NCBI GenBank assembly: GCA_027579435.1
Contig: JANBPK010001048.1
Coordinates: forward strand, 55,885-119,884
Direction: 5' to 3'
Length of the DNA: 64,000 bases
Origin: Candolleomyces eurysporus
Taxonomy: Eukaryota; Basidiomycota; Agaricomycetes; Agaricales; Psathyrellaceae
Of the stretch, positions 1 through 10,434 are shown piece after piece. How positions within the stretch are numbered: the stretch's first letter is position 1; the number at the start of each line of letters is the position of its first letter. Position numbers and translations under genes: made by a program. Below the pieces are notes generated by a model. That model was not told the DNA's origin, ran no database searches, and saw only the letters and a program-made list of their open reading frames with translations.

Positions 1-279
1 CATCTATCATCTGGCACCAGAGCTAGCTAAGACACATCGAGTTGGGATTAAGAGCTGTATCCAAGGTGGATAGCTAGGGAATTGGCCGTGCTACGTCAAC
101 CTGACGCGTCGAGGAACGCGACTCCTGGGATGGTGGAACGCGTTATTTGGCTATGTTGGGCTATCAAAGACGGCATTTCGGCCGGGTGCCACAACTGTAC
201 AGTTCGTCTCAGCCACAATTTCCAAGCCGAGAGAGGCGAGCAGGAAATCCTGAACGTCGACCAAGACCCTTTGCTCGCC

Positions 280-1214
280 ATGTCGTCCGATCTCCAGTGG
301 CTCCTGCTCCGCGTATGTCGCACTCAACTTGTCGTCGAAGCAATCCTCACGAATTTCTAGCGAAACAGCTCCTTCATCGTGAAGCGAGTCCCTGAGGGCC
401 CTGTTTTCAACAAGGAGCCGGTAAATATCATTCGACCACCACCACGACGAGCTAGCTGGATTTATCGTCTTCTGGTTTGATTAGGGCAACCTCCTCAACC
501 TCAACTCATTCAAATACTCTGGCCTTGCTAACGCCAAGGTATGTTGCAAAGTGCAAAATGGGTTGGACGAGGTCTCAATTTGAAACGTGCAGACCATTGA
601 CGTTTCGGACTCACCATCTGGTATCACGATCACCACTCGCAAGACCAAGGCATCCCCCAACGCTGTTGCCGGTGCAAAGGCCAAGACCGTCATTCGTCCT
701 CGATCCGGTGGTCGTCGCGGTCTCGGTGTTGCGTCTTCTCTTGCCAAGCGGGGCTACAGGCCTGACCTCCGCAAGGTGAGTGTCTCCCTTTCTTTGGCAT
801 CCTTCCAAGAACCTTGCTCGCTCCCTTCTTTTCCTTTTCGTGCACCCTCGCTCTCTTGGACGCATTCTCGTTAGAACCCACTGGATCCACCTCACGGTGA
901 ATGAAGGCTGGGCGTGGACATGTTTGCAATATGAAACCTACTCTGATGAAGCCGATCAAACTTCATCTGAGTGCGTACCTGTCGCTATCGGAGCCCGTTG
1001 ACTGTTAGCGGAACACCGACTCTATGGTGCCGACATGCATTACCTTTTCCTCCGTTCAAATTCTAACCTTACTTGTTCTCTGTACTCCGTAGCTAACCTT
1101 TTCCCCAATTTTTAGGCCACCCTCGCTCGCGTATCTGCCCTTATTGCTGCCCAAAAAGAGCCCAAGCCTTCGCCACCCAAGAAGGTCCGGGGCAAGAAGG
1201 CTGCTTCAACATAA
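280..1214 (+). CDS. RPL28: 60S ribosomal protein eL28
   Basis: Structural protein of the large cytosolic ribosomal subunit. Five exons join cleanly: 280-312, 361-420, 485-538, 593-775 and 1116-1214 (429 nt, 142 aa). The start MSSDLQWLLLR, then a GPVF..EPGNLLNLNSFKYSGLANAK stretch, an RRGLGVA segment, KRGYRPDLRK, and a Lys-rich tail match the eL28 family, whose animal members begin with a similar LQW block and contain a YRPDLR motif. The ATG is fixed by this conserved start. Introns 1-3 are 48, 64 and 54 bp; intron 4 is unusually long at 340 bp. Budding yeast lacks this protein, but other fungi keep it. Confidence is high; only exact small-exon borders are inferred. Confidence 0.93.
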
Positions 1215-1389
1215 ACTTCTGGCTTATCATCCTACACGCATGTACACGTATGACCACCACTATGATATGCACACTTCAGGTCAATTTCCTTTCGTTGAGA
1301 TTCGACGCGCACTCTGTGATACATTATCCGAGTATTCAATGTGTCCTTCCTACGAGACACCTTCGTATCCAGTCCAGAACTCTCAGTAC

Positions 1390-1789
1390 TCAAATTCCAA
1401 AGCTTTTGGCTGCTGGCTGAGCGATTCGTGCTCCTGCAAACGCCTTAAAGTTTGCTTGGCCGTCACGAGTCGGTCGATTTCCTTCAGCTTTCCTCTGGGC
1501 ATGCTTATCATTCTGGAAGTTGTTCTTCTTGTCTTTCTTTGGCGCCTCGTCTTCCTCCTTTGCTTCCGTTGGCGATTTGGCTGGGTTGCTCTCGCTGTGT
1601 CACGGATCACTACTGCACGATAAGCTAAGAAGGGATGCCGTACGAGCTGGTTTGGTGCTTTCTTGTGTTAACTGAAAGCCGCCGACCTCCAACCTTCACT
1701 ATGTACCGTCGTCAGGTCATGATGAATGGTGAGATCGGAAGAGAGGACATACCCGCAGGGGGATGTGGTGGCAGGACTGTGTCGACCAT
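1390..1789 (-). CDS. possible small Lys/Arg-rich protein, unrecognised
   Basis: Weak candidate. On the minus strand an ATG at 1789 opens a short exon that meets a good donor (GTATGT) after about 12 codons. After an acceptor near 1595 a charged reading frame rich in Lys, Glu and Asp runs to a TGA at 1390-1392; codon third positions are mostly C/G as in real exons here. The two pieces do not join in the same frame by the splice sites I can see, so either a further exon was missed or this is not a gene. It lies just downstream of, and convergent with, eL28. No family recognised. Confidence 0.25.
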
Positions 1790-2200
1790 TGGGATGGGCT
1801 ACTGGGAAGTGGGGGGATCAAGTGCGGGTGGGTTCTACTCTGCTCTCTGACTATGAATGGGAAGACTGATAGATATATGGCGCAGATTAGAGGTCACAAG
1901 AGGTGCCCGATCGAGGATACTCACGTGTCGGACTTCACATATAGCGGCTGACAGTCGCCTTCCTTTACAAGCTTCCCCAACTCCCGGTAGCAAGATCGCA
2001 TCGCTTCTTTCTTCCTCTTCAAGCTCGACCCTGCTTTATTGTGGACCTCGTATACGCCCGCATCGTTCTATTACCCTGTAACGATTCGGTCTATCTTTAC
2101 TCTCGGAGCCTTTAGAACAGGATGCCAAAAGCGGTTCCTTCTTACATCGAGAACGTCCAAGGTCGTCGACAGAAATCTCATCATGGCGTGACCAAGCCAG

Positions 2201-3715
2201 ATGACCCTGCCGGACCTCGCCCTATACCCCTTCTCAAGAAACCGNCCCAATCCGACTGGTCAGGCGACCATTTTACTATCCCAAGAGGTGAATTCGCCGT
2301 GGTCTATCCCCATCAACGCACGCCAGTATAACACTGTCGCAGAGAGGTAATTATGATATCGCTTTTGATGTTCCGGTCAATTACTGAATTCAATCGGAAG
2401 GCTTCATGCCGAGATTGTGGCATTCGCCTCTTGGGCGTCCCCATCGCCCAGCGAGGTTAGGGAGAGTGAAGCCATCCTCGATGCTGTTGCTCGCTCTTTC
2501 AAGATGTTCGTGCATTCCCCGAATAAGACCGTCAGAATCAGCAAGTGTGGAAGTGTGGAGACTGGATTGTCCTTACCTGACAGGTTCTTCCCTATTCTGT
2601 CTGGCTGAACATCTTTTCTAAACATGTCTGCATCTAGCAATCTGAACCTCGAATACCACTACGAAAACGAGTCGCCCCGGTGTAGGGCAGTGAAGGATGT
2701 TCAAAGCATCTTAGTGAGCAGTGGAATGACGCACAAAAACCTCGTCGCGACCATCCCGCCTCATGAAGGTCCTGCAGTTCGCTTTCTGATGCTCAGGGAA
2801 CTTGGCGGGCGATTGGTTAGCTTGACCAGGGTCCCTGCGAGGAACGCTGGATTATCTTCTCGAGAGGTCAAGCAGCTCCTCGCTCAACACGCTGCGCTGA
2901 GACCTCTCTATCTGGTTATCAAGGCCTTCCTGTCCCAGCGAGCGCTAACAAGCGCACAGGACGTCAACGGCATGTCCCCGTATGGTCTCCTCAAGCTCTG
3001 CGTGCGGTTCCTCCAGGTTATTTCTGTTCCTCCCTTTTCTCGTGGGTTTCGACTCACTTTAGGTTTTTACAGTCGAACCCGTGCAGTAGACCAGTCCACG
3101 TCCTCCAGAGTCCCACTGGGTCATTGGGGATCCTTCTCCTCGATTTTTTCTACTACTTCGGCTTTCGCAACATCAAGGCTGTTAAGGAAGTCATGGAGAA
3201 GTTCTGCACCCGCGATCAGGGTCAAAGGCCTTCCAAGAAAAGTGCGTGTTCCTATCGTCCCTCACTATGGTCTTGTCGTGCTGAAACTATAGTGATGATT
3301 GGGTAGGAAGGACCAATGGAAATATATTGACTGCTGAGATTGAGAAGCACTTCAAAGCCGCTTGGAACTATCTCCATACGAGAACACCAATCGACACGAA
3401 TATCCTTGGACCAATCGTGGCGATAGACCAAGAGGTACGTAGCCTCCACGCGTTCGATACGAGAACCGTGTAACCAAAACCTTTTAGATGATCAATCGCC
3501 GCACAGCGGTCATAGAGTTGGTAACTTCCGGGCGACTTGAAGAAATCCCGGCCAATCGATAGCACCTGGATCCTACTCAATTGTCGACCCAACTTCCCAA
3601 GGCTCCTATCGTTGGGAGGGATAACGGGCTCTTGATGCTGAGAGAGAAAGCCTTGGCTCCCTCCGCCGACGGTAAGGATGTTTACCTAGAATTCGCAATG
3701 TTAGACGGGAAGTAG
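2201..3715 (+). CDS. Trf4/Cid1-type nucleotidyltransferase homologue lacking catalytic acids
   Basis: Fold resembles non-canonical poly(A) polymerases (Trf4/5, Cid14), which add A tails to RNA for nuclear surveillance. Exons: 2201-2346, 2401-2583, 2638-3016, 3073-3241, 3307-3434, 3488-3520 and 3563-3715 (396 aa); if the last 42 bp intron is kept, the protein ends at 3562 (359 aa). Visible signatures are an LHAEI helix, CGSVETGLSLP (the GS..TGL..P nucleotide-binding motif), a central LRPLYLVIKAFLSQRAL block and the PAP-associated part with GSLGILLLDFFYYFG. The motif that should read S-D-x-D reads S-N-L-N, and the third acid (IDVSF in relatives) is replaced by LVSLT. It may therefore be a non-enzymatic RNA-binding or scaffold protein. 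Start chosen as the first ATG in frame; an upstream exon is possible. Confidence 0.72.
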
Positions 3716-4057
3716 TTGTGTTTCCGTTCCTTACCTTTCGCCCTTCATCATTTCATTTGATAATTCGAGCATGTACAGATTAGACTTCGATGTGCAATCC
3801 AGACTATTAGTTGTTAGTATCAAAGTTTGCTTGCTTCTCTTTTCCAGCTGTTCACCGTGGCTTTGTCAATGGTAAAAGGAGGGATACAATACTCGTTCAG
3901 GGACATACATTTGGAGAAACTCAGACGAAATCGTGGTTGATACGAGAAGGAGAGATGATAGTACTGGTATCGTACAATACAGGGAATATAGTAAAGTCCA
4001 TAAATCGTTCAATGGAGTCGTCAAAGGCATGTAGTAGATGAAATCGTGATGAGGAGA
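3716..4057. other. convergent intergenic stretch
   Basis: Lies between the stops of the nucleotidyltransferase homologue (+) and the LysM gene (-). Probably holds both 3' untranslated regions. No coding or repeat signal seen. Confidence 0.5.
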
Positions 4058-4940
4058 TCAGTTTGTTAGAGAAGAAAACGCGGACTTTATGGGGGGAAGA
4101 CACAATGAGGTTCCGGGCATTAAGGAATCGCACTGGACCTTTGGGTTCAGCTCTTGCAGCTTTTCAAGACTGCAGTTGTGGATCTTGGAGATATGCCAAC
4201 AGGAATCTCCCGGTTGGACATAGTAAAGCCCTGTACCCTCAGGGCATTGGCTTGGCCCTGGGAACATGGCTGGCGAAACGATTAGTCGCCACACGAGTAG
4301 GAGGACGACAGCGATGATGAGGAAGAAAGGAAATAACGAGCGGTATGGATTGGATGAGTTATGTTGTGAATATGCCATTGGTCGGTCCTGGTTCAAAAGA
4401 AGTAAGAAGAGTGCGCCCGCAAGAGCCTGGGAGGTATACGTACAGGATCTTCGGTGAGGAGCTGGTAGTCTCCCCGTCTTTGCGGCCTGGGAGAGGCTTC
4501 TACATCGTCATTTTCAGACTCCTGGCCCATTAAAGAGGTAGGTGCTTCAGAGACTACGAAGAATTGCTGTGAGCTTTCACCTAGCGAGGACGTCATCACT
4601 TTCTCCATACCTTTAGAAAGCTCCCCGTATTCAGCGCCCTCGGCGCCTCGCCATATCGACCCGTCAGAGTCACGGAAATAGTATCTTCCTTCGTCTGAAT
4701 CATAGCCTATCCTCTTCATACCCTCGGGCAACCTGTAGTCGTCCTATTATTTGGTCAATGGATGATCCGGCCCACATAGAAACGACGATACTCTACCTCG
4801 TCAAATTGTGCCCATGGGCCCATTTCAAGACGGTGGTAGTACGCAAAGGTAGAAAGGGGGGGCAAAAGATCGCCTAGATACAGCTGGGCGTTGTGTTGTG
4901 GCAGCGACGTGGTAGTCGAGGAGTGAGTTTGTGAGGTCAT
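4058..4940 (-). CDS. LysM domain membrane protein
   Basis: Predicted single-pass membrane protein carrying one LysM domain, a fold that binds chitin or other N-acetylglucosamine polymers. Exons (minus strand) 4797-4940, 4444-4743 and 4058-4387 give 774 nt, 257 aa. The N-terminal half has a YDSDEGRYYFRDSDGSIWRG segment followed by an acidic linker; a hydrophobic stretch (LFPFFLIIAVVLLLVWRLIV) forms the membrane anchor near residue 170; the LysM domain follows with YYVQPGDSCWHIS, NP and LMPGTSLCLPP and four Cys. With no N-terminal signal peptide, the likely topology is N-in, LysM outside. Role is inferred: cell-wall contact or chitin perception. Introns of 53 and 56 bp are canonical. Gene faces oxygenase copy A tail-to-head. 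Confidence 0.8.
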
Positions 4941-4980
4941 TGAATTCCAATGCGATGATGGGTCATGGCAGTGCCTCCGA

Positions 4981-5016
4981 CCCTAACCCTTTGTCCTAAG
5001 CCCTAACCCAGAACAG
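4981..5016. promoter_or_regulatory. telo-box-like CCCTAACCC motifs
   Basis: Two CCCTAACCC blocks (about 4982-4990 and 5001-5011, TTAGGG complement) sit 40-75 bp upstream of the LysM start. Similar boxes act as promoter elements in several eukaryotes; alternatively a tiny interstitial telomere-like trace. Function not shown by sequence. Confidence 0.3.
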
Positions 5017-5112
5017 CCTAGCCCTCTCAGAAGGTGTCTGCCAATAACTGAGAAGAATATATTCGAATAGACAAGCTGGCAGGATCACAGTAAGTTGAGA
5101 AAATCTACACGT

Positions 5113-6566
5113 CTACTCCACTGGCATCTTCCCCGAGTCGTCTTCATCAGCACTGGCTTCTCGCAACTTAAGTTCCTCTACGATTTGTGGAAACTTCGTC
5201 GACACCATTTCGAGTCGCTCCTTCAGCTCTGGAAATTCAGCGACCAAAACCAAATCGCCATAGACATATTTCATGGTGTACTCGTTACCATATGTCATGA
5301 AGGAGGCGTCTGCCGGCACCATCCTCTTCTTCGGCGTAACCCAGAGCATAGAAACGGTTTCTTCGTCGGTCGTATAGTAGGGGCTGTATATTCGTCTGCC
5401 CCCGATGGAGTTGAGTATCTCTGAGAGAGAGAGCTCTTCATACGACTGACGTCGTTCGTCTTGAGTGCTGTCCGCAATATATTCGTCGTAGTTCCAATTG
5501 TAAAAGACCTTGACAGCGACTTTCAAGCCGATCCTTTCGCAGGCCATCCTGACCAGTGCGTCGTTGCCCTTGAGAGCGCGGGTGAATTGCGCGAGGTCGA
5601 GGTCCCTGGGATCAACGGGGTACTTGTACAGAAGCCCGAATCCCAATGCACCACCCGTCGGTAGGACATCTTTGGCAACCATAAGGGCACACAGCGTTTC
5701 CACGAGCGTGTTGAGCGGATCGAGGGAGATACTTTTGGTGAAGCCGACCTGAGTTTCAGCGAGGTGAAGGTTGTAGGTGAGGGTGATCCGATATCCACTC
5801 TCGACGGGGAGTACCTCGTGCTCGATGTCGCTGTAGAATGCCGCAAAGGCCAACTGGGGTGACCCGCTCCTGTGGTCAAACAGGAGCTTGGAAGAATCGA
5901 AGTTCAGCAACGATCCCTCCTTTCCAATCAGCAAATTTCCCCCAGTATGAACCGTGGGCAGCACGACCACGAGTGTAGCAAATAGGTCCTGGCTCCTGGG
6001 CGTATCGACGTGGGGTTTGAAGAACGAACCGGGTCCTGGTAATTCGAGAGATCTCAATTCTAGTATCTAGGACGAGATCAACAGTGAGCGTACCGTATAT
6101 GTTCAGTTTGTAGAGGTGAGGCTCTAACTTCATGTGATTCTTCTCGTAGTGCAGAAGTTGGTCATGGATTATATTCATGACGCCAGAGCGAATAATGTCG
6201 AACTGCGTCGAGAACTCGGATGTGTCCAGCTTCCAAGCTTTGCGGTAGCTCTCGTCAAGAACGTCTTGATCGCCTCTGCCAAAGGTCGCCTGTTGGCAGA
6301 CATCGACGAGCTTCTGGATGTCGCCATCTTGAAGACCCTCATCAGCAAAGTCAATCATGCTAGAGCGCACGTTAGATTGCTTCGAGAGACTAAAAGAATT
6401 GATAATCGTACCCTGGGTCCGACCCATCACCTCTTTTGAAGAACAAACTGGCCAGTGAGCGATCCAGAGGGAGAGTTCCCGAGCAGAAACTGGGGGCCAC
6501 AACATCCAAGACGTTCTTTTTGAGGTCTTCGAGAGCCGCGTTCGAAGTCGATTCCTCTGCATCCAT
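5113..6566 (-). CDS. 2OG-Fe(II) oxygenase family, copy A
   Basis: Member of the prolyl-4-hydroxylase-like Fe(II)/2-oxoglutarate dioxygenases, which couple 2OG decarboxylation to hydroxylation of a substrate, here unknown. Exons (minus) 6412-6566, 6094-6359 and 5113-6035, 1344 nt, 447 aa. Exon 1 encodes a helix ending in the family's PSFCSGTLPLD motif; exon 2 the FGRGDQDVLDESYRKAWKLD block; exon 3 the double-stranded beta-helix. Iron ligands read FKPHVDTP (about H149, D151) and SDIEHEV (about H213); GYRITLTYNL supplies the 2OG-binding Arg. The C-terminal part has the conserved WVTP and TYGNEYT motifs and a Glu/Asp-rich end. No signal peptide or membrane span. Only copy on the minus strand; the other four lie 10 kb away. 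All ligands are intact, so it is probably active. Confidence 0.86.
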
Positions 6567-6643
6567 GATTCTGAGGAGGAGAGCTCTTAAGGTTTAGAGG
6601 TGGCACAGTTGGTTGTTTCCGGGAATTGGTGGAGTCGGCCCTG

Positions 6644-6652
6644 CTTTTTATG
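6644..6652 (-). promoter_or_regulatory. TATA-like box of copy A
   Basis: Minus strand reads CATAAAAAG about 80 bp before the copy A ATG. Immediately beyond it are GAGTCA at 6674-6679 and a near-palindrome TGACTCCGAGTCA at 6744-6756. Confidence 0.45.
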
Positions 6653-7089
6653 CTAAAGGAGAACCAAGCGATGGAGTCAGCCGTTACAAGCCTTGCTTGA
6701 GCAGGTAGCCATCCCTTTGCGGTATAGTCTAACGGGATGATCGTGACTCCGAGTCAGTACTCAGTACTCAGCCCCAGATCTAGGAGATGTGATATTGACC
6801 AGGTAGAATTTCCAAAAGAACAAAGATGTCGACTCCAGAAGATCAGATGCGGTCCTGCATGAACGTGGCCCACGAATGCGGAAGAAAGGGTCAAAAAAGA
6901 GGGAAGCTGATAGACCAGGAAGCTGGCGGGCAACGTCATTAGCGTAGGGACCGACGCTTCCCGTGCTCGGCTGTCCCACCCTCAAGCTTCCCCTGACCGA
7001 AGAATAGATTCGATTGACTCCTGCTAGGACATTGACTCGACGCCCATCCCGGAATCATGGGACGAAAGCGGCACCACCCGCTTGGCAGC

Positions 7090-7585
7090 ATACCCATGCA
7101 CCGTAGCGAAGCTCGATAAGGTTAGCCGCCCCTCTGAGTCTTGAATGAGTCGGACGATCAGCTGGGGCGGGCCCTTTCCCATAAGGGAAAGACCCTGCCC
7201 AAACACGTTGTGCGGAGCTCTCCCGACGCCTGTGCCTCCATATAGGCATCCGAAGGTCGGAGGCTTGCACCAAGGTCAAATTCGCCTTGATCTACCTTTG
7301 TGAACGCTGCACTGGACTCCCACCAAGCAGCCTGAGAACTACTTGAGTCAGGACCTTGCAAATCTAGGATCTTCGGAATGCCGGAACAGCTCGAGGCAGC
7401 ATTCATGAAAGAGAACATGCTACACGTTGCCACAACCTGGTGGATGCATTTACCGNGNATTGGGGGGGGAAAAAGTTTTTTTTTTCGAGACGGAGCAACT
7501 GGTGACTGAATGTGCTACCTGATGAACAAGGAAGGTTAGAGCCATAGCCGGGGACAACGTTCCACTCACATCCGATTACACATAC
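7090..7585 (-). repeat. ~490 bp repeat, left copy (inverted partner at 15720-16205)
   Basis: Reverse complement of this stretch aligns over its length with 15720-16205, at roughly 75-80% identity by eye. Shared landmarks in order are ATCGGATGTGAGTGGAACGTTG, CATCAGGTAGCACATTC, CTCAGGCTGCTTGGTGGGA, GTTCACAAAGGTAG, GGCGAATTTGACCT, and a hairpin CTTTCC-CTTATR-GGAAAG. It lies upstream of oxygenase copy A, as the partner lies upstream of copy B, each in the same orientation relative to its gene. It may be part of the gene duplication or a solo-LTR-like element. No convincing coding frame. Confidence 0.7.
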
Positions 7586-7599
7586 TATGCCGTTCAAGG

Positions 7600-8165
7600 C
7601 CAGTTCTTGCAAGTGGCGAGTCTATGTTTTTTTTATGCCGTGCCTCGCAGATCCACAAGCCATCCAAGTTGCGGTCAACATACCAGAGTTCGCGAAATAC
7701 ACTGACGTGCTCGTCGTCTCCGTCAATTATTCATATTTCCTCGGCGTTCACTGTTGGATATTGTCAACCTCTTCCAATCTTCCACCGAGCAGCCCGCCGA
7801 CCTTATCGAAACGACTTCGAGAGGGATGATCTCCCGGTCGTGTATTTCTGCTCCGGCCTTGTGAAGTCATCTACAGATGCTCAAAAGTCGTATCAAGATA
7901 TCCTGCTAAGCAATTTCGCCTCACCTCGGGAAGGAATTTATTCAGGTTACCATGATGCGGCGGTCCGTTTGGCGTACGTGTGGGTTGCAATGCCTTGTGT
8001 ACTATATCTGAGTATCTGATGCTGATAATTCCCTTTATAGTTTCAAACAACTTCTGGATGCCAGTAAATCCGGGCTTCGAAATTGTATATAGTCCGGACC
8101 TCGATCCTTCTCGTCCTCCCATCCTGGCTACGCGAGGAAGGTAAAACCATCGGAACCAAACTCGT
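7600..8165 (+). other. coding-like remnant, unrecognised
   Basis: Two open stretches in different frames on +: one around 7665-7740 with IQVAVNIPEFAKYTDVLVV, another around 7740-7978 ending in SNFASPREGIYSGYHDAAVRLA. The second meets a donor (GTACGTG at 7975) and an acceptor (TTATAG at 8040), after which it continues FKQLLDASKSGLRNCI to a stop. No clear start and no family recognised. It could be a truncated gene or a 3' fragment. The rest of 6653-8622 outside this stretch and the repeat shows nothing further. Confidence 0.2.
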
Positions 8166-8622
8166 GGCCACATTCAACGAGCCTGCCAAGCCGTGCTCTG
8201 CTTGTTCCTTTTTGTGCCACTTATTACCCTTCCCTCCTCCTGGAAATTTGTTTCTTTGCTAGCATCTATGTATCGTCCAATCGCTTGGTTTCCACCTCGC
8301 TGATCTTTTCCCGATCGTCAAGCGACTGACGTACCGACACACTTTGTGAAGACCAATCGTTCGAAGGCACTCCTCGTAAAGATAGCTTATGTCTGGGCCA
8401 GTGGGGCATAAACGACTCCACGTTAGGAGCTCGAGGTCAGTTCCGAAATGAGAATCAACACATCACAAAGTTGAGAGTTCATTAAACCTAGCATAAAGTT
8501 CACTTAGCGTGGACGTAGAAGTGGTTGATTGCATGTGGGCATGGATCATACATATTTGCATGAGGGCAAGTCGGTCGGTACCATACAGCGAGAACCAGGG
8601 AAAGATATGAAGGGCGTTACAT

Positions 8623-9474
8623 TTACTCTTCTTCTTCGTCATCGCCTGCATCCTTCTTGGCAGCTGCAGCTGCACGCTTGCGCTTAACACGGCCAGAGCG
8701 TCCACCACCATAGGGTGAAGTGAGGGCGAAGTCGATGTGTTTTTGGGAGTCGAGACGGACGACGAATGAGGGCACGTTGACGATCTGCTTGCCAACTCTG
8801 CACAAGGAAAATATATGAGACTGAACCACAGAGCAGAATGAAGGATTGACGCACCGGATATGCCTCTGCCTGATCAAGACACGAGCATGGTGAATGCTCT
8901 TAGCCAAGCCGCTCTTGAACACTTGGGTTTGCAACCTTCGCTCCAAGAAATCCTCGATCTTCAAGGCCAACACGTAATCGAGACGCATGCGAGACTCGTC
9001 GAGCACACCGATTCGAACGAGACGACGGATAAGGGCGTTACCCTCGAACAAACGCTTGGGATCCTTGTCATCGAGCTTGAGGAGTTCACGAGCAGCACGA
9101 CGAATCTTGGAGAGAATGAGGGCAATTCGCCAGATCTCGCGCTTGTTGCGGAGACCGTATTCACCAGCGAGCTAACATATCCCCAGCATTCAGCATTCAT
9201 CAAGGGTCGGAAATCTCAGCACGCTGGACATACCTTCAACTCGGCATCGAGACGAGCGGACTCGAAAGGTCGACGAGGGACCTTGTATCTGTGCACGTTT
9301 TAACGAGTAAAACGATTGGGGGCAAGGGATCGTAAGCACGATGTTTGCACACCCTTCCACATTAAGTGGTTCTTCAAAGTTGGACTTACGTCTTGCTGTG
9401 GTTCCGTGGCGCCCTAGACAGCAAGGTCAGCGTCGAAAAGTAGCTCGTCGTCGTCGGGGACGTTACCTGGGCAT
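8623..9474 (-). CDS. RPS9: 40S ribosomal protein uS4 (S9)
   Basis: Small-subunit ribosomal protein needed for early 40S assembly and decoding accuracy. Exons (minus) 9467-9474, 9390-9413, 9234-9288, 8855-9171 and 8623-8797 give 579 nt, 192 aa. The protein starts [20 protein letters not shown], contains [16 protein letters not shown] and the S4 RNA-binding region [13 protein letters not shown]...[24 protein letters not shown], and ends in an Ala/Lys-rich then acidic tail. Exon 1 is only 8 nt; the frame closes exactly across all introns. Head-to-head with eL21, sharing about 300 bp of promoter. Length and sequence are typical of the family. Confidence 0.96.
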
Positions 9475-9770
9475 CTTTTTGGTCTTGAGGAAGGACTTGC
9501 TGACGGTGTAACAGAGTCCACGGCCGTGTTAGTGTTGAAGCCAAAGATGGACAAACAGCTGGGATAGGCTGCCGAGCAAGCCACACTGCCTTATTTGGGC
9601 AAAACTGTAGAGCCATGGCAAGCCACTCGGCATTAGCCGGTCAAGCTCGACAATTCTTCATCATTTGCTAGGAGGACCCGACACCGTTAACGACACCGAC
9701 AGCGTAAGGAACCCTTGCCTCGACGTCGAAGGTCGTAGTGCTGAAGGCCGTTTTTCTTGCAGTCCTCAAG
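9475..9770. promoter_or_regulatory. shared divergent promoter of RPS9 and RPL21
   Basis: About 296 bp separates the two start codons of oppositely oriented ribosomal protein genes, so both promoters must lie here. A pyrimidine run (TTTTTCTTGCAG) ends 10 bp before the eL21 ATG and could be a leader-intron acceptor. No TATA box is obvious. Confidence 0.6.
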
Positions 9771-10434
9771 ATGCCTCACTCATTCGGTTACCGCGCGCGT
9801 ACGCGCCATATGTTCAAGAGGGGCTTCAAGGGTGCGTTTTGCTAACTTCTGAGGACGTTCATCAGCGAGTATTCATCCGGTGATCGACAGAGCATGGTCC
9901 CGTGAAGCTGTCGACCTTCCTCGTCAACTACAGTGTAGGCGACATCGTTGACATCAAGGCCAATGCTGCCCAGCAGAAGGGCATGCCCCACAAATTCTAC
10001 CACGGGTGTGTTTGCGTTTAATCGCCTTCGCAGACGGCTTAATACTCAAACTGCACTTTAATTCGCAGACGAACTGGCATCGTCTACAACGTCACCCTCT
10101 CGGCTGTTGGTGTCATCGTTTACAAGGTTGTCGGCAACCGATACATCGAAAAGCGTGTCAACGTCCGAGTTGAGCACGTCAGGCACTCAAAGTGCCGACA
10201 GGAGTTTTTGGATCGGGTGAAGGCTAACCATGATGCCCATGTTGCTGCACGGGAAAAGGGTGGTAAGTCTTCCAACATCTGATTTTCTCGTCCTTCCTGG
10301 GATCTCACTTGAACTCTTTAGAGCGGGTGAACTTGAGGCGTATCCCTGTTCTCCCCCGCGAAGCCCACACCGTCTCCATCACCGACAACGCCCCTCAGAC
10401 AATGAGGCCCGTTCCTTACGAGACTACTATCTAA
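9771..10434 (+). CDS. RPL21: 60S ribosomal protein eL21
   Basis: Large-subunit structural protein. Exons 9771-9831, 9891-10005, 10069-10262 and 10322-10434 give 483 nt, 160 aa, the usual family length. Sequence begins [20 protein letters not shown], continues with [41 protein letters not shown] and [20 protein letters not shown], and ends PVPYETTI, all hallmark eL21 segments. Introns of 59, 63 and 59 bp have canonical ends and all frames close. Divergent from RPS9. Confidence 0.96.

Noticed and set aside
7158..7433. Reading frame within the 490 bp repeat
   Set aside because: The frame is not preserved in the partner copy at 15720-16205, so the repeat is treated as non-coding.
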